Positions 15,776-24,168 of a stretch of 64,000 nt of DNA are shown here, in pieces. This DNA comes from Sva-07 sp963828415. GTDB lineage: Bacteria; Actinomycetota; Acidimicrobiia; Acidimicrobiales; Ilumatobacteraceae. The stretch is taken from NCBI GenBank assembly GCA_963828415.1, contig CAWHEI010000003.1, forward strand, positions 124,001-188,000, given 5' to 3'. The translations under genes were made by a program, and so were the position numbers. Numbering within the stretch: the first letter of the stretch is position 1; every line of letters starts with the position of its first letter. The notes below the pieces were generated by a model. That model saw only the letters and a program-made list of their open reading frames with translations, made no database searches and was not told the origin of the DNA.

Positions 15776-18337
15776 ATGGTTGTGGCACCGTCCGAACTCG
15801 ATCCGTACCGTCTCCCCACCTCGGTGCGCCCCACCCGCTACGACCTGCGCCTGCGACCATCGCTGGGCGAGGCCACGTTCTCCGGATCGGTGCGCATCGA
15901 CCTCAGCGTCGACGCTCCGACCGAGACGCTGGTGCTCAACGCCGACGAACTGACGATTTCGAGCTGCGACGTCGACGGCGCCGTGGCCACGTGGCTGCTC
16001 GACCCGACAACCGAGCGACTCTTCATCACCCCGGCGGTTGCGATCGAGCCCGGCACGAGCGTGCTGACGATCGAGTTCGACGGTGTGCTCAACGACAAGC
16101 TTCGCGGCTTCTATCGCAGCACCTACGTCGACGACGACGGGACCGAGCAGGTGATCGCCACCACGCAGATGCAGGCCACCGATTGCCGCCGCGCCTTTCC
16201 GTGCTGGGACGAACCCGAGTTCAAGGCGGTGTTTGCAATCACGCTCGACGTCGACGACGACCTCACCGCGATCTCGAACGCACCGGAGCTCGAACGCACC
16301 ACCGCCGATGGACGCTGTGTGATCCGCTTCGCCGACACGATGGTGATGAGCAGCTACCTGGTGGCGTTGGTCGTCGGTCGGCTCGAGACCACCGACACCA
16401 TCGACGTCGACGGCGTCCCGCTGCGGCTCGTCCACGTTCCCGGCAAGGGACACCTCACCGACTTCGGCATCGACGTCGGGGCGTTCTGCTTGCGCTGGTT
16501 CCAGAACTACTACGGCATTGCCTACCCCGGCGCCAAGGTCGACCTCGTCGCCCTCCCCGACTTCGCGGCCGGCGCGATGGAGAACCTCGGGTGCATCACG
16601 TTCCGCGAGAGCCTGCTGCTCGTCGACCCGGCCACGAGCACCCAGAACGAGCGCCAGCTCGTCGCCGACGTGGTCGCCCACGAACTGGCCCACATGTGGT
16701 TCGGCGACCTGGTCACGATGCGTTGGTGGAACGGCATCTGGTTGAACGAGGCGTTCGCCACGTTCATGGAGATCGCGGCCTGCGACGCCTATCGGCCCGA
16801 CTGGGAGCGTTGGACCGCATTCGGCACCGAACGCAGCCTTGCGTTCGAGACCGACTCGTTGACCAGCACCCGATCGGTCGAATTCGAGGTTCGGTCACCG
16901 GCCGACTGCGACGGAATGTTCGACGTGCTCACGTATCAGAAGGGCGGCGCGCTGTTGCGCATGCTCGAGCAGTACCTCGGGGCCGAGCGTTTCCGCGAAG
17001 GCGTCAGTCATTACCTGAAGCTCCACAGCTACGCGAACACCGAGACCAACGATCTGTGGGATGCGATCGAGGCCACCTCGGGCGACCCGGTACGGCGGAT
17101 CATGGATTCGTGGATCTGGCAACCCGGCTACCCACTCGTGACCGTCTCGATCGTCGAGGGCGCGCTCGAGCTGCGTCAGCGACGATTCGGATTCGACAAC
17201 GGCACCGCCGACGCGAACGTCGACAGCCAGCGGTGGGCGATCCCCGTCCACGTACGAATCGGCGATGACACCACCACCCTGCTGCTCGACGACGAGTCCG
17301 CCACGCTGCCCCTCGACGGCGACGACGCATCCCGACCGATCGTGGTCAACGCCGGCGGCCACGGTTTCTACCGAGTCGCGTACGCCGACGAGCTGCGAGC
17401 GCGTCTCGACGCACCAACGATCGCCACACTGTCGACGCTCGAGCGCTACAACCTCGTCGACGACGCCTGGGCGGCCACCCTCGCGGGCCGCCTCACGGCG
17501 GGCGAGCTGATCGAGTTCCTGCGCGCCTTCGAGTCCGAACGCGAGCACACCGTGTGGCAGGCGATCGCGATCGCACTGCGCGGGTTGGGCCGCCTGCTCG
17601 ACGACGGTGCCGAACGCTCGGCCTTCCAGTCACAGGTACGCAGCCTCGCCACCCCCGCTCTCACCGACCTCGGCGAGCCCGTCGGAGACGAGAGCGATCT
17701 GACCAGCAAGCTGCGTGGCCTGCTCGTCGGACTCGTCGGGGTGCTCGGCGACGACATCGGCATCCAGGGGCAGTGTCGCGAGTGGTTCGAGGCGGCCAGC
17801 AACGATCCGACGAAGGTCGACCCGGAACTGACCGCAGCGGCCACCTCGGTCGTCGCCGCCACGGGTGATGCCGACACCTACGACCGCATGCGTGACCGAT
17901 TCCTGACGGCGTCGACCCCGCAGGAGCAGCTGCGCCACCTGTATGCACTCGCCGAGTTCGATGATGAGGCCCTCGTGTTGTCGACCTGCGAGTTCGCGAT
18001 GAGCGGCGAGGTCCGCACGCAGAACGCGCCGTTCCTGCTGCGCGCCACGATCGCCAATCGCCGCCACGGCTCCGCCGCCTGGGCGTTCGTTCGCGACCAC
18101 TGGGACGAGGCGCTCGAGCGGTTCCCGAGCAACACCATCGTTCGGATGGTCGACTCGGTCAAGTTCCTGTCGACGCCGGAGTTGGTCGACGACACCGCGA
18201 CGTTCTTCGCCGAGCATCCGATCGCTCAGGCCACCAAGACCCTCGAGCAGGTGCTCGAACGACAACGGGTCAACACGCGATTCCGTCTCCGGGAGGCCGA
18301 GCGACAGGCTGAGGGATGGAGCGACGCCGATTCCTGA
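15776..18337 (+). CDS. pepN: Aminopeptidase N (M1 family metallopeptidase)
   Basis: Zinc aminopeptidase of 853 residues, typical for actinobacterial M1 enzymes. The substrate-anchoring GAMENLG is near residue 264 and the zinc site HELAHMWFGDLV with the distal Glu in NEAFATF is near 300-325; the C-terminal half is the long ERAP1-like helical domain. No signal peptide is seen, so it should act in the cytoplasm on peptide N-termini. The start is set by the TACCCT box 7 nt upstream. Its last 22 nt overlap the start of the amine oxidase gene. Confidence 0.93.
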   Translation: MVVAPSELDPYRLPTSVRPTRYDLRLRPSLGEATFSGSVRIDLSVDAPTETLVLNADELTISSCDVDGAVATWLLDPTTERLFITPAVAIEPGTSVLTIEFDGVLNDKLRGFYRSTYVDDDGTEQVIATTQMQATDCRRAFPCWDEPEFKAVFAITLDVDDDLTAISNAPELERTTADGRCVIRFADTMVMSSYLVALVVGRLETTDTIDVDGVPLRLVHVPGKGHLTDFGIDVGAFCLRWFQNYYGIAYPGAKVDLVALPDFAAGAMENLGCITFRESLLLVDPATSTQNERQLVADVVAHELAHMWFGDLVTMRWWNGIWLNEAFATFMEIAACDAYRPDWERWTAFGTERSLAFETDSLTSTRSVEFEVRSPADCDGMFDVLTYQKGGALLRMLEQYLGAERFREGVSHYLKLHSYANTETNDLWDAIEATSGDPVRRIMDSWIWQPGYPLVTVSIVEGALELRQRRFGFDNGTADANVDSQRWAIPVHVRIGDDTTTLLLDDESATLPLDGDDASRPIVVNAGGHGFYRVAYADELRARLDAPTIATLSTLERYNLVDDAWAATLAGRLTAGELIEFLRAFESEREHTVWQAIAIALRGLGRLLDDGAERSAFQSQVRSLATPALTDLGEPVGDESDLTSKLRGLLVGLVGVLGDDIGIQGQCREWFEAASNDPTKVDPELTAAATSVVAATGDADTYDRMRDRFLTASTPQEQLRHLYALAEFDDEALVLSTCEFAMSGEVRTQNAPFLLRATIANRRHGSAAWAFVRDHWDEALERFPSNTIVRMVDSVKFLSTPELVDDTATFFAEHPIAQATKTLEQVLERQRVNTRFRLREAERQAEGWSDADS

Positions 18338-19683
18338 CGCTCGCCGGGTCGGCGCTCGTGGTCGCTGCGTGCGACGGCACGGCGCCCGAATCGCTCCCTA
18401 CGGCGGGCGCACCGCCGACGATCCGTCGACCGACCAACGCGCTCGTGACCCGCTGGGAAACCGACCCGTGGGCACGAGGTTCGTACAGCTACCTGGCCGT
18501 CGGGTCGACGCCTGCTGACCGCGACACCCTGCGCGCCGATGTCGACGACCGCCTGTTCTTCGCCGGCGAAGCGACCTCATCGAGCTACCCGGCCACCGCC
18601 CACGGCGCGCTGATCGAGGGTCGCGACGCCGCAGACCGCATCTCGTCGGCGATCGGTGCCGCACCGACCGACCCCACCACAACGGCGCGTGTCGTGGTGA
18701 TCGGAGCGGGGATCTCCGGCCTCGGTGCCGCTCAGGCGCTCGCCGAGCGCGGGTACCAGGTGATCGTCGTCGAGGCCCGCGATCGACTGGGGGGACGCAT
18801 CCACACCGCAACGATCGGGTCGCAGCCGGTCGACCTCGGCGCGTCGTGGATCCATGGCGTCGATGGCAATCCGTTGGTCGATCTCGCCGAGCAGGCCGGC
18901 GCTGAGCGTGTACCCACCGACTACGACTCGATCGTCGTGCGCGACGTCGACGGCGCGTCGATCAGCGACGACGCGCTCGAGCAGGCCTTCGATCGCCTCG
19001 TCGAAGCGATCACCGACGAGGCGCCATCGATCGAACAGGCCCTCGACCGTCGCAGCGGCGCCCTCAGCGACGCCGATCGCACCCTCCTGCGGTACGTGCT
19101 CGCCTCGGAGGTCGAGCACGAGTTCGCTGCGGATGCGGGCGATCTGAGCGTCGACTCGATCGACGAAGGAGAGGAGTACGCAGGTGGGGACGAGATCGTT
19201 CCCGGCGGATTCCGTCAACTGCTCACGCCGCTGCTGAGCGGCTTCGAGGTCCGCACGGCCACCCCGGTGACGAGTGTCGCCCACGACGCGTCCGGGGTCG
19301 TGGTGACCACTGCCACCGGCGAAGCGATCGCCGCCGATCGCGTCCTCGTCACGGTGCCGCTCGGCGTCCTCCAGGCCGGGTCGATCGTGTTCGATCCACC
19401 GCTGCCCGATTCCAAACAGCACGCCATCGATCGGCTCGGCATGGGGGTGCTGGAGAAGGTCGTGTTGCGGTTCGACACTCCATTCTGGGACGACAGCGAC
19501 CTGCTCGGTTTCGTCGGCACCGAGCCAGGACAGTTCATCGAATGGCTGAACCTGCTGCCCGCCACCTCGACCCCCGTACTCGTCGGATTCAATGCCGGCT
19601 CGGTGGCCAGCAGCCTCGCCGCGCGCTCCGACACGGCGGTGGTGGCGTCGGCGTCCGCGACCCTTGCCGTGATGTATCCCTGA
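18316..19683 (+). CDS. Flavin amine oxidase with circularly permuted FAD domain, Tat lipoprotein
   Basis: A 455-residue flavoenzyme with its parts in an unusual order. Residues 1-19 are a Tat lipoprotein signal (RRRFL, then lipobox VAAC, Cys19). Residues about 38-113 match what is normally the C-terminal end of monoamine/polyamine oxidases: WETDPWARGSYSYLAVG, then FFAGEAT and HGALIEGRDAADRI. Only then, after a linker, comes the usual N-terminal Rossmann motif VVVIGAGISGLG (126-137) with the EARDRLGGRIHT motif (153-164), the substrate domain, and an end at AVMYP, exactly where the WETDPW segment would normally begin. No part appears lost, so FAD binding may be kept. It would oxidise amines outside the membrane; the substrate is unknown. 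Confidence 0.8.
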   Translation: MERRRFLTLAGSALVVAACDGTAPESLPTAGAPPTIRRPTNALVTRWETDPWARGSYSYLAVGSTPADRDTLRADVDDRLFFAGEATSSSYPATAHGALIEGRDAADRISSAIGAAPTDPTTTARVVVIGAGISGLGAAQALAERGYQVIVVEARDRLGGRIHTATIGSQPVDLGASWIHGVDGNPLVDLAEQAGAERVPTDYDSIVVRDVDGASISDDALEQAFDRLVEAITDEAPSIEQALDRRSGALSDADRTLLRYVLASEVEHEFAADAGDLSVDSIDEGEEYAGGDEIVPGGFRQLLTPLLSGFEVRTATPVTSVAHDASGVVVTTATGEAIAADRVLVTVPLGVLQAGSIVFDPPLPDSKQHAIDRLGMGVLEKVVLRFDTPFWDDSDLLGFVGTEPGQFIEWLNLLPATSTPVLVGFNAGSVASSLAARSDTAVVASASATLAVMYP

Positions 19684-19795
19684 CCCCTGCAGATGCATTG
19701 AGTACGAAAACTCTCATCTGATTCCGAACGGGCTCCGTAGAGATGGCAGACAGTGGGAACGTCCCATGGTCATTGCAATCCGAAAGGACCACCCG

Positions 19796-20626
19796 ATGAA
19801 GAAGATCCTCGCAGGCGTCGCAGCACTCGCTGCCACCCTCCTGGCCGTTCCCGCCGGTTCATCCAGCGCGCAGCAATCGGCCGACATCATGTTGCTGCAC
19901 GGCATCCCCGGCATCACCGTCGATGTCGCCGTCGACGGCGCCGTCGTCATCGAAGGCTTCGAGCCCGGCGACATGCAGGACCTCAGCTCGTTCGCCGGCC
20001 AGACGCTGACCAACCTCGAAGTGCGCCCCACCGGCACCGAGGACGTCGCCATCGGCCCGGTGGCGAGCTTCGCTGTCCCTGCCTCGGGCAGCTGGACCGT
20101 GGTTGCGCACCTCGACGCCGAGGGCACGCCCACGATCACCCCGTTCGAGAACGACACGTCCGCTGCCGCTGACGGCCAGGGTCGCCTGACCGTGCGCCAC
20201 ACCGCTGCTGCTCCTGCGGTCGACATCGTGCTGGGCGACGCCCGCCCGGTCGAGAACCTGTCGAACCCGAACGAGGCCAGCCTCGACCTCCCCGCTGGTG
20301 AGATCGCCGGTGCCCAGATCGCCCCGACCGGCGGCGATCCGATCGCCGACGTTCCGACCGTGACCGTCGCCGCCGGCGAGAACCTGACCGTGTACGCCGT
20401 CGGCTCGCTCACCGACGAGACGTTCACGTTCTACACACAGACCGTGGCGCTCGAGTCGGCCGGTTCGTCGGCCGGTGACGGCACCCCCGCTCCGACCGCC
20501 GTCAACACCGGTGGCGAGCTCGGCGCCACTTCGAACAGCTCGGTGGCGTTGTTCGCCGCTGCTGCGGGCCTGTTCGCCCTCGCCGGTGGAGCCATGGTGC
20601 TCCGCCGCCGCACGGTCGAGAGCTGA
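19796..20626 (+). CDS. DUF4397 surface protein with C-terminal anchor
   Basis: Exported protein of 276 residues. A Sec signal peptide (about residues 1-26, ending SSSAQQ) is followed by two DUF4397-like beta domains (about 28-110 and 125-215), then a linker and a C-terminal cell-wall sorting-type tail: LGATS (about 242-246), a hydrophobic stretch and RRR near the end. The sorting motif is not a standard LPxTG or LAxTG. The next gene is a sortase, so this protein is its likely substrate. ATG 19796 has a good Shine-Dalgarno (AAAGGA); the earlier ATG at 19766 has none. Confidence 0.82.
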   Translation: MKKILAGVAALAATLLAVPAGSSSAQQSADIMLLHGIPGITVDVAVDGAVVIEGFEPGDMQDLSSFAGQTLTNLEVRPTGTEDVAIGPVASFAVPASGSWTVVAHLDAEGTPTITPFENDTSAAADGQGRLTVRHTAAAPAVDIVLGDARPVENLSNPNEASLDLPAGEIAGAQIAPTGGDPIADVPTVTVAAGENLTVYAVGSLTDETFTFYTQTVALESAGSSAGDGTPAPTAVNTGGELGATSNSSVALFAAAAGLFALAGGAMVLRRRTVES

Positions 20627-20662
20627 CGTCCTCCCTCTCAGTACATCGACCACACTGATCAC

Positions 20663-21433
20663 GTGAACGACCGCCCCTGCTCTCCCCTCCGCTCGGGGTG
20701 GTCGTCACGTGACGTGGGGCGCTCTCGCCTCACGATCCTCATCGTCGCCGCACTCCTCGCAGGTGTCGGACTGGCCATCGCCGGTCTTGTCACCCGAGGG
20801 GGCGGCGACGATGTCGTTCTGGACGTCGAAGATGTCGTCATCGACATCGCCCCGTCCACCGTGCCACCCCGTCTCGATCCCACCGGCCAGTCCGACATCG
20901 AGCCGGAGTCCGAACCTGTCGACACGGTGTCGCCGCTCGTCGGCCAGCTCGGACCGCGTTCCAGCGCCATTCCCGAGGAGGTTGCTCCACGAGCACGGCC
21001 CATCGGGCTCCAGATGCAGTCGATCGACGTGGCCCGCTTCCCCGTTCGGCCGGTCGGACTGGAACTCGACGGTCAGATGGAGATCCCCGACGAGACCGAG
21101 ATCGGCTGGTACCAGTACGGCGCAACGGCTGGTCAACCCGGAGCCACCGTGCTCGCCGCCCACGTGTCGTGGAACCGCACGAACGGACCGTTCGCCCGCC
21201 TCGGCAGCGTCGAGCCCGGCGAAGAGATCGAGGTTGCGCTCGACGATGGGAGCGTCCGTCGCTACCAGGTGACCGAACGGGCCGTGTACGGGAAGTTGGA
21301 GCTGCCCCGCGAGCGCATCTGGCGCAACACCGGCGACGAGACGCTGGTGTTGATCACCTGCGGCGGCGACTACAACCCCGACATCCGCCGCTACCGCGAG
21401 AACATCGTGGTGTACGCCGTGCCCGTCGGCTGA
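20663..21433 (+). CDS. Sortase (class E/F-like)
   Basis: Membrane-anchored cysteine transpeptidase of 256 residues that would link the neighbouring surface protein to the cell wall. One N-terminal membrane segment (about residues 22-45) precedes an acidic linker and the sortase barrel. The catalytic triad is visible: His in VLAAHVSW, Cys in LITCGGDYN and Arg in RRYRENIVVYA. The order and short size fit actinobacterial class E or F sortases. The GTG start is 36 nt after the substrate gene. A 61-nt-spaced palindrome doublet follows the stop. Confidence 0.88.
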   Translation: MNDRPCSPLRSGWSSRDVGRSRLTILIVAALLAGVGLAIAGLVTRGGGDDVVLDVEDVVIDIAPSTVPPRLDPTGQSDIEPESEPVDTVSPLVGQLGPRSSAIPEEVAPRARPIGLQMQSIDVARFPVRPVGLELDGQMEIPDETEIGWYQYGATAGQPGATVLAAHVSWNRTNGPFARLGSVEPGEEIEVALDDGSVRRYQVTERAVYGKLELPRERIWRNTGDETLVLITCGGDYNPDIRRYRENIVVYAVPVG

Positions 21434-21445
21434 GTGGTACCCACC

Positions 21446-21544
21446 GATGAGCGAAACCGCCGTATTCGGTCGGTTCGCTCATCGAACGCCGGTCACATCA
21501 CCCACCGATGAGTGAAACCGCCGTATCCGGTCGGTTCGCTCATC
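21446..21544. repeat. Palindrome doublet, family C, locus 1
   Basis: Two 38-nt palindromes at 21446-21483 and 21507-21544, starting 61 nt apart. Each begins GATGAGCGAA (GATGAGTGAA in the second) and ends TTCGCTCATC, forming a 13-bp stem with one bulge and an inner CCG/CGG stem. It fills the gap between convergent genes. The same doublet, inverted, is at 49666 and 51936. Confidence 0.9.
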
Positions 21545-21553
21545 GCTCGCTGT

Positions 21554-22345
21554 TCAGCGCTTGACGAGCACCCACGCCTGTTCGGCCGGGAACCGCCTGG
21601 CCCACGTGGCGGGTACCCAGAACTCGGTGCCCTCCGCCGATGCCGGCGCCTGGATCTCGTGGAACGCCACCACGTCGAAGCCGACATCGTCGAACAGCCG
21701 CATCCACGACGAGATCTCCATGTTGAACTCGATGCCGCCAGGGTCCTCCGCGGCCTGAGTCCAGTCGAGGCGACCGAGGCCGAAGTAGTCACGCTCGAGG
21801 GTCAGACCAACCGGGGCGTCACCGTTGGGTGCGGTGCACACCATGGCCAGCGGATGGTTCCCGAGGAACACGAGTCGACCGCCAGGACGCAACAGCCGGT
21901 GGGCCTCGCGGATCCACACGTGTGGGTCGCACCAGATCGCCGCGCCGTACTCGCTGATCGCGAAGTCGAACGAACCATCGAGCTGATCGACGGTCTCGGC
22001 GTTGCCGTGCACCCACTCGACGCCCTCGACGTCGTGCAGGGCGGCGAGCCGGCGTGCGGTCGCCAGTTGCTCCGACGAGTTGTCGATCGCGTACACCGAT
22101 GCTCCCCGCCGGCGCATCCACGCCGACACATAGCCGGTTCCGCAGCCGAGCTCGATCGCTCGCTGACCCGCAAGGTCGTCGGGAAGCAACGCCAGATCCG
22201 TGTTCGAGATGCCCCAGATCCCCCAGGTCGGCTCCGTCTGCGCCCACGCCCGCTCGCCGGAAGCGACCCAACGGGGTGCGTCCGCGTCCCAGTGGCGTCG
22301 GTTCTCGGCGACATGGTCGGGCAGATCGAGCGAAGAGTCGGTCAC
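21554..22345 (-). CDS. Class I SAM-dependent methyltransferase
   Basis: Soluble methyltransferase of 263 residues. Motif I, AIELGCGTGYVSAWM, lies near residues 63-77, the acidic motif II end is VYAIDNSS near 86, and motif III region is LRPGGRLVFLG. The N-terminal RRHWDADAPRW pattern occurs in methyltransferases acting on small molecules, but I cannot name the substrate. GTG 22345 is used because TACGGT (22353-22358) lies 7 nt before it. It converges on the sortase gene, separated by the palindrome doublet. Confidence 0.85.
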   Translation of the reverse strand: MTDSSLDLPDHVAENRRHWDADAPRWVASGERAWAQTEPTWGIWGISNTDLALLPDDLAGQRAIELGCGTGYVSAWMRRRGASVYAIDNSSEQLATARRLAALHDVEGVEWVHGNAETVDQLDGSFDFAISEYGAAIWCDPHVWIREAHRLLRPGGRLVFLGNHPLAMVCTAPNGDAPVGLTLERDYFGLGRLDWTQAAEDPGGIEFNMEISSWMRLFDDVGFDVVAFHEIQAPASAEGTEFWVPATWARRFPAEQAWVLVKR

Positions 22346-22352
22346 GTCGGTC

Positions 22353-22358
22353 ACCGTA
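22353..22358 (-). promoter_or_regulatory. -10-like box TACGGT for the methyltransferase
   Basis: Read on the minus strand, the box ends 7 nt before GTG 22345, the leaderless spacing. The rest of the 186-nt gap to 22532 shows no other feature. Confidence 0.5.
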
Positions 22359-22531
22359 CAGAACGACACCCGAGCCATCCGGCTGGGTTCACCTCGCCGC
22401 TCCTGACGTGGCTCGTTCGATCTGGAACGCCACGGACGGATCGCTTCTCCTACGCCAGGCCAGCGCAGGGCAATCAGGTGGCGAGGATCGCGCTCGCGGA
22501 CACCTCGCCTGGCACTGTGAGGCGCTGCGCA

Positions 22532-23254
22532 TCAGTCGTCATCGTCGCGATCGTCTTCAGATTCGCCGCTCTCGGTCTCGCCGTAGCTCCCGCCCTCGGA
22601 AAGGCCGGGCGTGGCTCGCAACCCGGCGATGAGTTCGGCGATCTCTGCGTCGCTCAGGTTCGCCTGTGAGTGAAGACCGAACAAGGTGTAGTAGGCGGGC
22701 GGCATCGATCCATCCTCGATGACTTCGATCGATTCGTCGGCGTTGCCGGGATTGGTGGCGAACTCGGAGTAGTTCACCTCGTCGCGGCCCGCCTCGACGT
22801 GATCGGTGATCGCCCACGAGATCGGCGCGATGTTCGAGTACCAGGGCCACTCGACCTCATCGCTGTGGCATCCGTAGCAGGCGTTGACCATCAGCTCCCG
22901 GGTTCGGGGAGAGGACCACTCAGGCTCGCCGGTCGGTACCGGGTTGTCATGATTGCGACCGTAGGGGATCAGCTGGATGACGCCGAACGTCGCACACCCG
23001 GCGATGAGGAACAGCGGGAGCAGCCTGCTGAGGCCCAACGGCTCCTCATCCGCGCTCGACCGTTGCCTCCAGATCGTCAAGACCAGCGCAACGGCCAGGA
23101 CTCCACCGACGATCAGCGCCGAATACCACGGTGCCAGTCCGATCAACGCGCCGCCGACGAAGGCGAATCCACCGATCGCGACCGCCAGGAGTGACCAGAT
23201 GCCCCATTGACGCCACCGTGGGCGCGGCTGCGATGGTTCCGAGGTGTTCGCCAC
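22532..23254 (-). CDS. Membrane protein with heme-binding domain (CxxCH)
   Basis: A 240-residue protein with three N-terminal membrane segments (about 18-36, 42-60 and 77-97) and an outside domain containing NACYGCHSDEVEWPWYS. The single CxxCH attaches one c-type heme; this pattern with following W-P-W matches the Haem_bd family (PF14376). The tail is strongly acidic. It is probably an electron-carrying membrane cytochrome. It lies 48 nt downstream of the VIT1-type transporter gene on the same strand, after the metal ATPase, suggesting a metal-linked unit. Confidence 0.8.
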   Translation of the reverse strand: MANTSEPSQPRPRWRQWGIWSLLAVAIGGFAFVGGALIGLAPWYSALIVGGVLAVALVLTIWRQRSSADEEPLGLSRLLPLFLIAGCATFGVIQLIPYGRNHDNPVPTGEPEWSSPRTRELMVNACYGCHSDEVEWPWYSNIAPISWAITDHVEAGRDEVNYSEFATNPGNADESIEVIEDGSMPPAYYTLFGLHSQANLSDAEIAELIAGLRATPGLSEGGSYGETESGESEDDRDDDD

Positions 23255-23302
23255 ATGAACAGCCTGCGCTGGGCGTTGCCGTCGAGGGAAGGGTCGAACG
23301 GC

Positions 23303-23992
23303 TCAGACCACGGCCCCGAACGCGGACCCGATCAACGCGGTGACCACCATGGCCAGCGCCCCCCAGAACGTCACGCGAACGGCCGCCGCGACCATTGGCG
23401 CACCGCCGGCTCTCGCCCCGACTGCTCCCAAGGCGGCGAGGAAGACGAGTGCAGTGATCGCGACGAGGGCGATCTGTGCCGTCCCTGCTGCGAGCGCAGC
23501 GGCGAGCAACGGCAGGGCGGCACCCACCGCGAACGTCGCCGCCGATGTGATGGCTGCCTGCACCGGACGTGCCGCCATCGTGTCGGAGATCCCCAACTCC
23601 TCACGCGCGTGGGTCCCGAGCGCGTCGTGCGCCGTCAGCTCTACGGCAACCCGCCGGGCGAGATCAGCATCCAGCCCTCGCGCCTGGTACATCGAGCTCA
23701 GTTCGTCGAGTTCCCGTTCGGGTTCGTCGCTCAACTCAGTCCGCTCGCGTTCGATGTCGGCTGCTTCCGTGTCGGCCTGCGAACTCACCGACACGTATTC
23801 CCCAGCGGCCATCGACATCGCCCCAGCAACCAGCCCTGCCATGCCTGCCACCAGCACCTCATTGCGGGAGGCCCCCGACGCGGCCACGCCGATGATCAGG
23901 CTCGCTGTCGAAACGATGCCGTCGTTGGCGCCGAGCACCGCTGCACGCAACCAGCCGATCCGATGCGTGCGATGAACCTCTTTGTGCGCCAT
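23303..23992 (-). CDS. VIT1/CCC1-family iron or manganese transporter
   Basis: Membrane transporter of 229 residues in the family that moves Fe(II) or Mn(II) out of the cytosol. The first membrane helix region has RAAVLGANDGIVSTASLIIGV, and the second AGLVAGAMSMAAGEYVSVSSQ; both are signature parts. An acidic cytoplasmic loop with repeated Glu and Asp (about residues 70-110) fits the metal-binding domain of VIT1. Three further helices follow. ATG 23992 begins MAHKEVHRTHR; the longer frame has no support. The P1B-5 ATPase gene lies upstream on the same strand. Confidence 0.9.
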   Translation of the reverse strand: MAHKEVHRTHRIGWLRAAVLGANDGIVSTASLIIGVAASGASRNEVLVAGMAGLVAGAMSMAAGEYVSVSSQADTEAADIERERTELSDEPERELDELSSMYQARGLDADLARRVAVELTAHDALGTHAREELGISDTMAARPVQAAITSAATFAVGAALPLLAAALAAGTAQIALVAITALVFLAALGAVGARAGGAPMVAAAVRVTFWGALAMVVTALIGSAFGAVV

Positions 23993-24168
23993 GACGACCC
24001 GACCTCCCGGAACGAACGCCTGATGGATCCGAGCTGGCAAGCGCCCGGACGCACGGCCACACTACGTTGAGTTGGCCGACGGCGCCCGCTGACATCCTTC
24101 CTCGAGACGGTCAGGTCGGCTCGATCCCGATCGACGCGCAAGCGGGCCACGAAGGCACAGCGTCAGCT

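Noticed and set aside
12792..17268. Long plus-strand open frames (725 and 878 codons) opposite the phosphohexomutase, kinase and aminopeptidase genes
   Set aside because: They are Arg-, His- and Gly-rich antisense or out-of-frame shadows caused by high GC. The genes in other frames have clear family motifs.
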